A DNA stretch of 64,000 nucleotides, from assembly GCA_039583875.1 (NCBI GenBank), contig CM077147.1:155333846-155397845 (forward strand), read 5' to 3'. The notes beneath the pieces are model-generated. The model searched no databases. It was given only the letters and a program-made list of their open reading frames with translations, and was not told where the DNA came from. This document shows positions 32,101 through 39,600 of this stretch, one piece after another; the first letter of the stretch is position 1; every line of letters starts with the position of its first letter. The translations under genes and the position numbers were made by a program. The DNA comes from Platanthera guangdongensis. Taxonomy: Eukaryota > Streptophyta > Magnoliopsida > Asparagales > Orchidaceae.

Positions 32101-33964
32101 GACACGATCTCTAGGAGTGGTGTGCGAGGAACGATGACAATCATAATGATAACATGAAAGTTTCTCTAAAGGGGTTCTATGAGGTCGGATATAAGTAGAC
32201 TCAGGATAGCTAGATAGGGGAGACTGCCGTCGGTGAAAACTAGACATAAATGAACCCAAAGACTATTTAAAGCCTACCACTACGAAGCATGCAAATTGCC
32301 TAACTTGGCTCTGATACCAAAATGATGTAGGGTAGGCTACGGGGTGCACAAAACCTACGACCTTAGGTGGAAATGCAGAGACGACTCTCTAGTATTATGA
32401 TCCTAAATGCAATGCGCCCGTCAGTTTTGACGACAAATAAATTGGAGCAATGAAATTTTCTAATACCACACAAATATTCGAAATTGAAAGCAATTAATTA
32501 ATTCGGCAATTTTGTAACGGCTTTCCTCCGCTCGGAGGGCCAAAGCAAAGCGCATGACGAGTAGCTCCTCCTGCAAATTAATAGCGTATTGAAGAATTTT
32601 CTACTAGCAAGAGTCACAACACATGTTAATCCACCAATAAAAATGTCAAATCAAATAAGCAAATACCACGAGAAACTCACAAAGTAGCGGACTGAACCGA
32701 GACACTGAAGAATTTGGGTTTGGATGTGTAGTTCGGCGATCGGAGATGGAACCAACGGCGTGAAAATGAACGCGGTGGCTGCCCTCGGCGGTAAATGATG
32801 TGATCGAGCGGGAGATGGGTTGATCCTGCCTCGTACGAGTAGATCTGGGCCGGGGAGGGGTGGATCCGCTATTTAGGGTCTGATCCGGGCAAAAATGGAA
32901 AGTATGAGTGGTGGAAATAACGGATCGGAAGTTGGTGGACTGGGGAGGAGGGGGAGGTGGAGGTCGGCGGGCTGTTAGGTCAGTTTTAGGAGGTGGCCGA
33001 CAGTGGGGAGGGGTGAGGGCTGGTCGGCTGGCTAGTGGAGAGAGGACAAGGGGGTCGGCGGCCCTGTAGTGGAGGTGGAGGGGCGGCGAACTGGAGAGGA
33101 GATGGCTGGTTGGGCGGCTGCAAGAGGGCAGCAGGCCGGTGGCTTCGGTGGCTGGAATGGAGGGCTGCAGCGGGGGGATTTGAGGTTTGAGAGGTAGAAA
33201 ACGATGGCAAGGGTTAGGGGAAGGATAGTGGGGAAGAAAACCAACCTAGGAATCGTCACCTAGGGCTTCACGGCGTCGGCACCGGGGAGTGATCGCTGGA
33301 ATCCTGGAATACTTCTCCAAAATTCTGCAATGCTTTATTCAACCCACAAGACTCATATTTATAATAAAATGAAATACTAGGGCATCCCAATCAACGGCTA
33401 TGATTGGCCGGTGGGAGAGACCGCTAAAGTACATGAATAATGAACCAAAAATAATAAACTAATATATGAATTTGACTCGCGGCGACATTCCGGACGCGAC
33501 CGCGGGGATCGTCGATCCGGGCACGCCATATATGGTAAGTCGCCAAATCAGCCCCGAGCGGGTCTAAAGCTCGTGCTCGTCTCTACTCCGCATCACTCTC
33601 CCTCCGTTCTCCCAAACAATTGAGAGGCTACTTGCTTTGCTTCCAATAACCCTTTTGTAATTGTGTGATATTAGTGTGCCCCAATTTTTTATTCTGAATT
33701 TTAAGACTTGATCCGCCCGGTTGAAAAATGAGATCTGCAACAATACATTGCTGAATTACCTTTGGGTCCTGTTCGAGATATCTTGAAGTTTCTTCATTTC
33801 ATTCTCACACTTTCTTGCAGATTCCAGATAGAAAGACTGGTGATGAGCGGGTAGATGCGGTCGTGGTGGATGAAGTTGCTGTTGGCTCTATTGAAAGAGA
33901 AGGGTCTGGTGCAAAGATTTTGCGAGGTGACGGTGCCTTGGATAGCTATCTTTCTAAGAATAAG
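20121..33964 (+). CDS. CLPX: Mitochondrial Clp protease ATP-binding subunit ClpX (partial gene, seven exons)
   Basis: ClpX is a hexameric AAA+ unfoldase that feeds proteins to the ClpP peptidase; plant forms with this sequence act in mitochondria. Exons: 20121-20177, 20551-20621, 20719-20818, 20925-21029, 27755-27817, 27919-28041, 33821-33964. All introns start GT and end AG, and phases join without a stop into 221 residues. Seen in order: RKH substrate-entry loop (GARKHP), the ICGGAF core strand, IGF loop for ClpP docking ([10 protein letters not shown]), arginine finger ([10 protein letters not shown]) and sensor-2 (NTGARGLR). Exons encoding the N-terminal zinc domain and Walker motifs should lie upstream of the window. 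The C-terminal end after YLSKNK is not found. Introns of 6.7 and 5.8 kb are swollen by retrotransposons. The exons look intact, so the gene may still be expressed if splicing tolerates the insertions. Confidence 0.9.
20551..20621 (+). CDS. CLPX: CLPX exon: core strand ICGGAF
   Basis: Acceptor TTTTTTTGTAG, donor GAG/gtaaca. It encodes [19 protein letters not shown] and on to the first two bases of an Arg codon (phase 2). Confidence 0.9.
20719..20818 (+). CDS. CLPX: CLPX exon: IGF loop
   Basis: The acceptor is AACAG/ACGTCAAG, chosen over the upstream TTTTTCAG at 20708 because only this site completes the split Arg codon and restores [18 protein letters not shown]. The donor is TCG/gtaagg. It includes the Ile-Gly-Phe motif that docks on ClpP. 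Confidence 0.88.
20925..21029 (+). CDS. CLPX: CLPX exon: arginine finger
   Basis: Acceptor TTGTTGCAG, donor CAG/gtcaac. It encodes 35 residues including [20 protein letters not shown]; the Arg of FVGR corresponds to the ClpX arginine finger. The following intron hosts the Copia element at 21374-27557. Confidence 0.9.
21374..21572 (-). repeat. 3' LTR of the antisense Copia element
   Basis: The segment between CLPX intron DNA and the complement of the polypurine tract matches the right LTR in most positions. Its minus-strand start is TATTAG rather than a canonical TG start. Confidence 0.75.
21573..22780 (-). pseudogene. Copia RNase H, interrupted by a MITE
   Basis: On the minus strand the right part (22600-22780) carries the Copia RNase H middle, including [14 protein letters not shown] and [20 protein letters not shown]. 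The left part (21573-21786) ends with the canonical tail containing [15 protein letters not shown] and [16 protein letters not shown] before the polypurine tract. The MITE and its 8 bp duplication sit between them. Confidence 0.75.
21795..22591. mobile_element. hAT-like MITE, copy 2
   Basis: This 797 bp element starts CATTGTTTTAAATGTCC and ends GATATTTAAAACATTG. An exact 8 bp target duplication, GCTGTGTA, flanks it at 21787-21794 and 22592-22599. The interior is AT-rich and aligns throughout with the copy at 12532-13319. It is non-coding. Confidence 0.9.
22790..23700 (-). pseudogene. Copia reverse transcriptase of the antisense element
   Basis: The minus-strand frame 23249-23557 contains [20 protein letters not shown], then [16 protein letters not shown]. 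The catalytic YVDD reads YVND here, so a catalytic Asp is lost. Further left lie [24 protein letters not shown] and [24 protein letters not shown] pieces, with frame breaks at 23242-23250. Upstream (23590-23870) pieces of the RT start, including [11 protein letters not shown] and [13 protein letters not shown] sequence, are recognisable. Confidence 0.8.
23870..24900 (-). pseudogene. Copia integrase and hinge of the antisense element
   Basis: The minus-strand frames at 24529-24736 contain [20 protein letters not shown] and [20 protein letters not shown], the second catalytic Asp block (usual T-D-N-A-x-E-Y). HQNSCTYTH follows and then breaks. The 220-residue frame at 23870-24532 carries the C-terminal block ([15 protein letters not shown] region) and a long Pro/Ser/Thr hinge before the RT start. 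The hinge gives open frames in several phases by composition. Confidence 0.7.
25078..25416 (-). pseudogene. Copia protease of the antisense element
   Basis: The 112-residue frame contains [15 protein letters not shown], followed by [39 protein letters not shown] and DLDCSITF. The expected catalytic D-S-G reads N-S-G, so the protease is probably inactive. The rest of the fold is well preserved. Confidence 0.8.
25341..26235 (-). pseudogene. Copia gag of the antisense element
   Basis: The 189-residue minus-strand frame at 25666-26235 resembles Copia gag, with [38 protein letters not shown] and [17 protein letters not shown]. The following segment at 25530-25600 encodes a CCHC zinc knuckle region ([22 protein letters not shown]) in a shifted frame. 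The gag start is at about 26235; a leader of roughly 1.1 kb separates it from the primer-binding site. Confidence 0.75.
26236..27328. other. Untranslated leader of the antisense Copia element
   Basis: The stretch is rich in repeated GAGACCGCGAC and GAAGAGGCCGCGAC words, a degenerate tandem array between primer-binding site and gag. No gene is recognised. Open frames on both strands here are compositional. Confidence 0.5.
27329..27340 (-). promoter_or_regulatory. Primer-binding site of the antisense Copia element
   Basis: GCTCTGATACCA on the + strand is the complement of TGGTATCAGAGC and abuts the LTR start at 27341. Confidence 0.8.
27341..27557 (-). repeat. 5' LTR of the antisense Copia element, ending in a C-run
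   Basis: The LTR matches 21374-21572 up to GATGGGCCAT near 27494. The rest of the expected end is replaced by about 60 bases of C with a few A residues (27497-27557), after which CLPX intron DNA resumes. Confidence 0.7.
27755..27817 (+). CDS. CLPX: CLPX exon: [17 protein letters not shown] segment
   Basis: Acceptor CTTTTTCAG, donor AGT/gtaagt. It encodes 21 in-phase residues that continue the previous exon exactly as in known ClpX proteins, across a 6.7 kb intron. Confidence 0.9.
27919..28041 (+). CDS. CLPX: CLPX exon: sensor-2
   Basis: Acceptor CACCTTTTCAG, donor GAG/gtatgc. It encodes 41 residues with [20 protein letters not shown] and then [15 protein letters not shown]. The Gly-Ala-Arg sensor-2 contacts nucleotide. 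Confidence 0.9.
28503..29851 (-). repeat. 3' LTR of chromodomain-only copy 2
   Basis: This 1349 bp LTR matches 32323-33595 in landmarks such as AGACGACTCTCTAGTATTATGA and CTTTATTCA-CCCACAAGACTC. Its outer base pair is changed (minus-strand start TAATGCGG instead of TGATGCGG). Confidence 0.85.
29782..30126 (-). CDS. Chromodomain of the chromodomain-only element (copy 2)
   Basis: The minus-strand frame begins [20 protein letters not shown], then [20 protein letters not shown], matching retrotransposon chromodomains (Y-L-V-x-W-x-G-R-x-x-x-x-x-x-W). The upstream bases encode the preceding residues with the expected aromatic position. The stop found in copy 1 after GL is a sense codon here. The frame continues past the domain into the 3' LTR and ends there. 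It lies downstream of the integrase-like tail. Confidence 0.7.
   Translation of the reverse strand: MVHWQGRSDADDAWILVAELDRFAHGLRLQNNRLHSPEMTTFQSGRADGRGHSFVDDTWTTLGGPLRVVPCIHRENFNLNSSGDEFFQAREINAEQRRARALGPLGADLATYHI
30136..30580 (-). pseudogene. Integrase C-terminal (GPY/F-like) tail, copy 2
   Basis: Reading leftward on the minus strand, [14 protein letters not shown] sequence at about 30560-30600 is followed by [21 protein letters not shown] region at 30430 encodes [17 protein letters not shown] residues, then [20 protein letters not shown]. The block is homologous to 15435-15854 of copy 1 but has frame breaks at about 30450 and 30420. Confidence 0.65.
30581..30943 (-). CDS. Middle ORF C-terminal part joined to integrase-like helix (120 aa), copy 2
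   Basis: The minus-strand frame reads [40 protein letters not shown], a His/Leu-rich segment [20 protein letters not shown], and [20 protein letters not shown]. The last part matches the helix preceding the C-terminal domain of chromovirus integrases. So an unrecognised protein is fused in frame to the integrase tail. The homologous region in copy 1 (15068-15460) is broken by a stop. The function of the N-terminal part is unknown. Confidence 0.6.
   Translation of the reverse strand: MRDTNHTRALHYFVTIYVVHTGDDVGHLRFFYRPPDKPPDRPPHVSNIQVIVRSSLRKCLEYVVHYLHHSLHLHESVGSLVHHLHALDESVRRRIITSNENYKTHADKRRREQLFNDGEK
30980..31399 (-). CDS. Middle ORF of the chromodomain-only element, copy 2 (139 aa)
   Basis: This is the homolog of 14673-15113. 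Shared stretches include [24 protein letters not shown], [22 protein letters not shown], VDYPIIIDL and [18 protein letters not shown]. No known domain is recognised. The two copies differ mainly by substitutions, with the open frame kept over its length. Confidence 0.55.
   Translation of the reverse strand: MSSLRTISSHLTTESREYSVNFIVATSLTYEDTTFISDTHLKDLPIFNNLIVEPPDKSLDEPLLPWEVHEASVGFVMGVLLTPTDTTIIGSLLVVDYPIIIDLFRKKPPRGSFDKPSLLHFSDESCIRTSDHLTRDDFW
31531..32259 (-). CDS. ORF1 of the chromodomain-only element, copy 2 (242 aa)
   Basis: This is the homolog of 13738-14418, starting about 50 bases inside the primer-binding site. The start [20 protein letters not shown] and the middle [20 protein letters not shown] are conserved. 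So is the C-terminal helix [20 protein letters not shown]. It runs 16 residues longer at the C-terminus ([15 protein letters not shown]), where copy 1 has a TAG. His, Arg, Tyr and Asp dominate the first 150 residues. No gag motif is recognisable. Confidence 0.6.
   Translation of the reverse strand: MGSFMSSFHRRQSPLSSYPESTYIRPHRTPLEKLSCYHYDCHRSSHTTPRDRVDPSTPSHYARGDHHDERSSCLHHYTSLRLHDDRIEYHSGHRRYISPLKEEPKFGYVRPPLRVHRVHTHPRAQSDYVRNYRLDDPQKPYRGHHRQDHNTCQDPPSVPPIELPEAEFLRLVLDCFDLLEAQFDHLRSTLRIQPRDLGQTTNAVSSAPTEIRDRTLDFDPSQFDEIQCSCDLEVDSDHDLLI
32307..32319 (-). promoter_or_regulatory. Primer-binding site of chromodomain-only copy 2
   Basis: GGCTCTGATACCA is the exact complement of TGGTATCAGAGCC, three bases from the LTR. 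Confidence 0.85.
32323..33595 (-). repeat. 5' LTR of chromodomain-only copy 2
   Basis: This 1273 bp LTR has minus-strand ends TGATGCGGAGTAGAGACG and GCCTACCCTACATCA. It is shorter than the 3' LTR by small deletions, for example in the 32930 region. Confidence 0.85.
33821..33964 (+). CDS. CLPX: CLPX exon: C-terminal region
   Basis: Acceptor CTTTCTTGCAG, donor AAG/gtaaac. It encodes 48 residues from [18 protein letters not shown] to [13 protein letters not shown], the plant-type C-terminal extension start. The short last exon expected in plant CLPX is not visible in the next 30 kb. Confidence 0.87.
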
Positions 33965-34349
33965 GTAAACTTTCTTTCATGTCCACCTGAAAACTGAGAA
34001 AATTCCTGCTTTCTTTCTTCTGTTGTCTTATCTTTTCTGTCGGTTTCATGATTTTGGTTTAAAATTTTATGGTCTCAACTGGTTTTGTAGTATAATACTA
34101 AGTTCAAGTTTCGGGCAGAACTCGAGTGTTTTAACCACCATTTTGTTAGTAACTGCACATCAAATTCCTATTAATTATAACTTAAACTTATAATTATAGA
34201 AGTAGAAAATCTATTTTTTAAAAACTATCAAAACTATGGAAACTAGAACTACCAAAATCAAAATGGATTTTTAAATTCTTGCTTTCTATAATTTCATTTT
34301 GAATGGATACCCTGAGTCTCTGTCAGCTGTGACCCCTTAAGGTAGCCAT
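33965..34349. other. CLPX intron or 3' flank, nothing else recognised
   Basis: T-rich sequence follows the donor AAG/gtaaac. I looked for a short terminal CLPX exon after each AG and found none that continues the protein convincingly. Confidence 0.5.
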
Positions 34350-35400
34350 AAGAAGAAAGGTGAGAGATATTGAAAAGGAATCTCCAGAAGGAAACAAAAG
34401 CCTTTAAGTCATGATACGATCAAGCAATTCAAGAACATCAGGAATGCAGAGGCGACCTCGGACATGGAAAACATCATCAGAGAAAGAGAAAACCGGAAGA
34501 GTCTCAATTTCGGCGAATGTGCTGGAGTACTGGATCAGATGGCTATAAATCTTTCACCTGTTCTACCCATAATGGACCGGAAACCTATTCTTGACCTTCG
34601 GGTGAGATGAATATGTCCATCCATTCGAGGTCATCAATCAAGGCTACAAGAGTAGCTGACATGGGTGCACAAGCGGAAACAGAAGTCTGTCGACTCAACG
34701 CATCTGCCACCAAATTGTCTTTATCGGGAACATATGTGAGCTAAAAGTCATAATCTGCCATGAATTCGAACCATCGCCTCTGACGAAGATTGAGATCTTT
34801 CTGAACAAAAATATACTTCAAATTCTTATGATCAGTGTAGATGTGACATTTCACACTTTAGAGATAATTACGCCAAAGTTTCAATACAAACAACACCGCA
34901 ACGAATTTCAGATCATGAGTGAGGTAGTTGAGCTCATAAGCTTTCAACTGTCTCAACCCATAAGAGATAACATGATCATCCTGCATCAAGACACATCTCA
35001 AACCAACTCCGGAAGCGTCGGAGTATATTGAAAAATCTGTCCCCTCTGAAGGAAGAGCGAACACCAGCGCAAAACCCAAACATTGTTTCAATTCCAAGAA
35101 GGCCTACTCACATTGATCTGTCACTCGAATCTAGCTTGTTTTTGAGTTAGCTTTGTCATAGTAGCTGCAAGAGAGGAAAAATCCGTGACGAAATGTCTGT
35201 AATAGCCAGTCAATCCAAGGAAATTGCGAATTTTAGTAGGGTAGAAAGCCGCTTTAAGTCCATAACTGCGGAAATCTTGGAAGGATCAACGAAAAGTCCC
35301 TCTCCTTAAATAACATGCCCCAAGAAAGCAATACGATCCAGCCAGAACTCACATTTCGCCAACTTGGCATATAGTTGATGCTGATGAAAGCTTCATCTGG
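34350..35400 (-). pseudogene. Ty3/Gypsy reverse transcriptase-RNase H fragment
   Basis: Read on the minus strand from 35400 leftward, it gives HQLYAKLAKCEFWLDRIAFL-like and FLGLTGYYRHFVTDFSSLA-like pieces. The RNase H start follows at 35097-34858 (FSIYSDASGVGLRCVLMQDD, QLKAYELNYLTHDLKFVA). [20 protein letters not shown] and VPDKDNLVADALSRQ come next. Frames are broken by stops. No gag, integrase or LTRs are attached, so this is a truncated Gypsy remnant. Confidence 0.8.
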
Positions 35401-36229
35401 GAGAGTGGTTGCATTTATGAAAAAAGTTGTTGTAAATGGAGATTTGTAAATGGAGCTGTTGGAAATTGGTTGCTGCAAATAGAGATCTTTTTGGATAGTC
35501 CGTGTTTGCAGAGCTTTTCAGAACAGAGGACCATTTGACAAAACAACAGTGTGATATTATTGTTATGAATTTGTGATAGTGCTACCAATACAAAATTTAT
35601 CAACTCGAAAACTACACACATACATAAAATAGAAAAAGATATATACAAGGGAGTACACATAAACTCAAAATACATCTAAACATCAAAATATTAAAAACTC
35701 GAAATACATCTTTTGATTATGTAGATACTTTGTTAAGGCCTCTCGATCTGGATCTTGTGATGGGGCCGGCCAAGGAAGAGATCTCCAGAGGAGGGGACAA
35801 ACCTTCTCCCGACTGTACTATGGTGGGAAGCTTCGAGTACCTGTGAGGAGGAAGAAGAAAGAGGAGAAGAGGGATAGAAGAGATCGAGAGGGAGGAGAAA
35901 AAATAGGAGACAAGGAAGATGCGCTCGGCCCGACGACGGAGAAATCCCGGGATCGGGATTGCGACACTGCTAGGATTCCACACAGGAGAGTTAGGAGAGA
36001 GAGAGGGAGAGAATAGAGAGAGAAAAGGATTTGGGGAAAATACTTGCTTGCTTTCATTCATCACAACCAACCGGACCATATAGGTCCACACAACCAATTA
36101 GACCATATCGGTCCCAAACATCAAGCCCAAATTTTAATTGTTCGCGCCCCTCACATGGGCTTACTATTTACTATAAGTGAGATAAAAATCTAAATAAAAA
36201 TACAAAGAGCGATACAATAACATAGGATG
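35401..36229. other. Unassigned retroelement-like sequence
   Basis: No gene is recognised. The minus strand at 35717-36097 is open and ends GPITRSRSRGLNKVST; GPITRSR is common near the gag start or 3' end of plant Gypsy elements. The stretch from 36060 may be the LTR of the Gypsy pol block to its right, but no partner LTR was found. Confidence 0.4.
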
Positions 36230-36357
36230 AAAATCATTCGGTTTCGGCCAGTCGACGACGCTGATAAGTGCGGCCCCAATATGGATTTGGTGCGTCGAAT
36301 GCCGTAACATCACCACCCTTGTCAGCAGACAGTGTGCCCTCAAGCTGCGGTGAGATG

Positions 36358-37484
36358 CTAACCAAGGGGGCTGGCGGTGGAGGTCCAACGAACAACTTCA
36401 ACTAGGAAATGCAAGACATCATAAATCCGGGTCTCCTGAGGAAGGCTGAGGCGGTAGGCCACGTCACCAATGCGCTCGATGACTTGACGAAAGGGGCGGC
36501 GCCACACCCCCCAAAAAACTTGGGTCTCAACTTGTTGGAGGAGGGTTGAACCGCGGTGACTTGACGAAAGGGGCGGCGCCACACCCCCCACACCCAATCG
36601 CCCACAATGAAGGCGAGATCTCTATGCACCTGGTTGTATGCCAACTCCATCCGCTTTTGGGCCTGCAGGAGACGAGCCCGAGTGATCTGTAAAAAAGTGT
36701 CACGATCCTCCAGCTCTCGATCGATGATCATTACACGAGCCGAGCCACCCGTATAGGACAAAAGGCGGGGCGGGGGGGGGGGGTCACGACTGTAGATGAG
36801 GCGAAACAGTGTGGTCTGAAGAGTCATGTGGTACGCTGTGTTGTAACAATATTCAACCCAAGGTAACCAATGCGGCCAATCCCGCGGACGGGCCCCGATC
36901 ACGCCCCGCAAGTACATCTCGAGACTGTGGTTGCCCCCCTCGTTCTGGCCATCAGATTGGGGGTGGTATGTTGAGTAAAAAACCAACTTGGTGCCGCTAA
37001 GTGAGAAAAGCTCTCTCCAAAAGGTACTTGTGAAGACTTTGTCCCGATCCGAGACAAGCGTCTCCGACATGCCATGCAGTCGAAAAATCTCTTGAAAGAA
37101 CACTCGTGCCACGTGCTTGGTGATAAGCGGCTGTGCCAAGGGAATGAAATGGGACCCCTTTGAGAATCGATCCACCACCACCATCAAAATGCATTTTCCG
37201 CGAACTGAAGGCAGCCCTTCAACAAAATCCATAGAAAGATCCGCCCAAATCTGTGTAGGAACCGGTAGGGGCTGTAGTAAGCCGCCCGGAAGGAGGTGAT
37301 CTGCCTTGTTTTGTTGGCATACGACATATGCAGAGATGAATTCGTGGACGTGTTGACGCATGCCCTTCCAATAAAACTTTGTACGAAGGAGATGGTGAGT
37401 ACGATAAACACCCTCGTGGCTACGGGAGTGGACGTCGTCCAAAATGGTAAGGATGAGGGGCGAGGCCAGATCAACGTACAACAT
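36358..37484 (-). pseudogene. Ty3/Gypsy integrase
   Basis: The 360-residue frame contains a degenerate zinc domain (HSRSHEGVYRTHHLLRTKFYW, VVCQQNKAD), then the DDE core: WADLSMDFVEGLP, LVSDRDKVF and HPQSDGQNEGGNHSLE. After GDWVWGVWRRPFRQV the frame repeats part of its own sequence: about 32 bases at 36479-36512 recur at 36558-36591. The second copy continues in another frame with VIERIGDVAYRLSLPQETRI. The duplication probably broke the C-terminal domain. The core is otherwise open. Confidence 0.85.
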
Positions 37485-37491
37485 ATCACGG

Positions 37492-38215
37492 TTAATAGAT
37501 TATCCCTTGACGGGCTGCCCATTGCGTATCTGTGAGTCCCTGCTCCGCCCGGTGTAACAGCTCGGACAGACTGGGGGAAGCATGGATCTCCCGACGAAGC
37601 AAGGCTAGTAGGTCGGCCGTTGGGAAGGAGATGACACAGATGGTGGCTTCCCTAGGAGTGCCCCAGCGGGATACCGCGTCGACGACGCGGTTGAGTGACC
37701 TGGCCTTATGCTCCACCTGAAAATCAAAGCCGAGTAACTTGCTAACCCACCATTGTTGTGGCACGGTATTGAGACACTGCTCTAGGAGGTATTTGAGGCT
37801 GTAGCGATCTGTCCGAATGATGAAGGAGCGACCCCATAAGTAAGGCCGCCGATGCTGAATCACCTTGGCGAGACCGATGAGCTCTTGCTCGTATGCTGGT
37901 AACTTCTGGTGGTGGATGGCCGTTTGATGGCTGAAATTGGCGATGGCTGGCACGCCTGCTGCAACACTGCACCATAGCCTGTACCCGACACGTCACACTC
38001 GACGAGAAAACCCCGGAGGTCGGTGATGTTTTGCGCAACAAGCTGATCAGGGGGTCGGCGATGTTGTCGTAGTTGTGGATGAAGCGGCGGTAATAGCTCA
38101 TGAGGCCGAGAAAACCCCAGAGGTCGGTGATGTTTTGCGGCAGTGGACACGACGCCACTCCTTCAAGCTTGGCCGGGTCGGCCGAGACCCCTGAGTGGTC
38201 CACCAAATGGCCCAA
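37492..38215 (-). pseudogene. Ty3/Gypsy RNase H and RT thumb
   Basis: The frames at 37742-38215 carry YLGHLVDHSGVSADPAKLEG-type thumb residues and LWGFLGLMSYYRRFIHNYD. The frame at 37492-37953 continues with ANFSHQTAIHHQKLPAYEQE, IIRTDRYSLKYLLEQCLNT (RNase H active-site end) and SLNRVVDAVSR. A near duplication of GAGGTCGGTGATGTTTTGCG at about 38015-38033 and 38120-38138 accompanies a frame break. Confidence 0.8.
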
Positions 38216-38330
38216 ATAAGTGATCGAGCGCTGCCCAAGTGAGCACTTGGAAGGCTTGAGAACTAATTGATGTGTGTGCGCTAGACTGAAGATGGTCCAA
38301 AGATGAAGTAGGTGCTACTCCCAAGATTTG

Positions 38331-38867
38331 CTATACACCAAAAATTGTGAAAAAAACCAGAACGGACTTGCAGAAGTGTTGAAATACCTCATTCATCAAT
38401 GCTTGAAAAGTAGATGGCGCATTCGTTAGGACGAACGACATAGCTAGAAACTCGAAGTGGCTGTGATGCGTCCGAAAGGACATTTTCTCCACGTCCTTAT
38501 CCGACATGCGGACTTGATGGTACCCGGAAAACAAGTCGAGCTTGGAGAAGAAGCATGCTCCATGTAGCTTGTTCAGAAGCTCCCCGACTATCAGAATAGA
38601 GAATTTGTCTTTGATGGTAATTGCGTTGAGAGCACGGTAGTCCACACACATGCGCCACGTGTCGTCCTTCTTGTGTACCAACAGTACCAGAGAAGAGAAA
38701 GGTGAAAAGTTGCGCCGAATGAGACCCTGTTGGAGAAGGAGATCGCATTGGCGTTCGATCTCGTCCTTTTGGAGGAAGGGGTACCGATATGGTCGCACCA
38801 CCACTGGAGCCGCTCCTAGAAGGAGGCAAATGCGATGGTCCTGCCGCCGCCTCGGTGGGAGGCCCAA
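38331..38867 (-). pseudogene. Ty3/Gypsy reverse transcriptase
   Basis: The frame carries RYPFLQKDEIERQCDLLLQQ, LLVHKKDDTWRMCVDYRALN, FFSKLDLFSGYHQVRMSDKD and MSFVLTNAPSTFQALMNEVF. At the catalytic site it reads VLVFFTIFGV where V-F-F-D-D-I-L is expected, so both catalytic Asp residues are lost through an indel. Upstream, the protease-RT linker is at 38867-38990. Confidence 0.85.
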
Positions 38868-38987
38868 ACCTGAGCTGAAAAGATCGGGAAATGACTGAAG
38901 AAGGGCAACAAGATCCGCCAGATGGTCCCCCGACGGGAGTGTGGGAGCGGCCAGTGGCTCTGTATGGACTAAAAAGGAGGACGGAGA

Positions 38988-39311
38988 CTACTGTGGAACC
39001 TGCCCTTGCCACTGTACCAAACGAGAGCTGACTCGCCATGAGACGGTAATACGATCGAAATCCCACTTGAGGGGCCCCAATGTGCGTAGCCAACAAACGC
39101 CCAACACGATGTCAAAACCCCGAAGATTGACAAGAAAGTGGTCAGTCTGGCAAGGAGAGCCGTCCACATGGAAAGCGACGTGCCGACATACCCCCAAGCA
39201 CGACATCTGTTGGCCGTTTGTCACCGCCACCTTGACGTGGCTCCGCGTCACGTACGAAAGATGAAGCTGGAAGGCCCTGTCCCTGCGGATGAAACTGTGG
39301 GTGCTACCCAT
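38988..39311 (-). pseudogene. Ty3/Gypsy aspartic protease
   Basis: The frame begins MGSTHSFIRRDRAFQL, matching D-S-G-S-T-H-x-F-I with the active site Asp lying one codon before (Asp-Met-Gly; the catalytic Ser is changed). LVNLRGFDIVLGVCWLRTLG and GPLKWDFDRITVSW are typical of the family's flap and end. Confidence 0.8.
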
Positions 39312-39314
39312 GTC

Positions 39315-39600
39315 CTAAAGCGCGAGAAGGGATGTACACATGATCTTCACGAAAAGCTGAATGGTGCAGCCCTCCTGCGGTTCGGCTAAAGCATGGAGTG
39401 AAAGTTGTGTGCTGGAATCGTCGAACCCATCATCGTGATCCTCCGGTGGGTCGTCCACTTCCAACCAAAAAAGGCGCTTGCACCGATGAATGAGTGTGTA
39501 TAACTCGTCACAATTGAAGCATAAACCAAAAAAGGCGCTTGCACCGATGAGTGTTTGGTCATTGCTGGAGGAGAAATTGGTGGGTTGTCGACGCATCGCC
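39315..39600 (-). pseudogene. Ty3/Gypsy gag C-terminal zinc knuckle region
   Basis: The frame contains FGLCFNCDELYTLIHRCKRL, the CX2C...HRC zinc knuckle of plant Gypsy gag (usual G-L-C-F-x-C-D-E-x-x-x-x-G-H-x-C), then LFWLEVDD and SLHALAEPQ. A 29-base segment containing AAAAAAGGCGCTTGCACCG is duplicated (39464-39492 and 39525-39553), doubling part of the knuckle. Gag homology stops at about 39600, where a Copia LTR begins. Confidence 0.7.

Larger units (their letters stand above)
28503..33595 (-). mobile_element. Complete chromodomain-only non-autonomous LTR retrotransposon (copy 2)
   Basis: The element lies antisense in a CLPX intron. LTRs are at 28503-29851 (3') and 32323-33595 (5'), the latter reading TGATGCGGAGTAGAG to CTACATCA on the minus strand. 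Target-site flanks are CTGTC (28498-28502) and CTCTC (33596-33600), one mismatch. GGCTCTGATACCA at 32307-32319 is the complement of the primer-binding site. The interior encodes the same three blocks as copy 1 and nothing of protease, RT, RNase H or integrase core. The middle ORF and integrase tail are linked in one frame here, better preserved than in copy 1. Confidence 0.87.

Noticed and set aside
33965..34349. The last exon of CLPX
   Set aside because: I tested the AG sites after the donor at 33964; none opens a frame that continues the known acidic or Ser-rich plant CLPX end.
35717..36097. A possible host membrane protein (126-residue hydrophobic frame)
   Set aside because: The sequence is Ser/Leu/Pro low-complexity, lies between Gypsy fragments and ends in a GPITRSR stretch typical of retroelements. 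No splice structure supports a gene.
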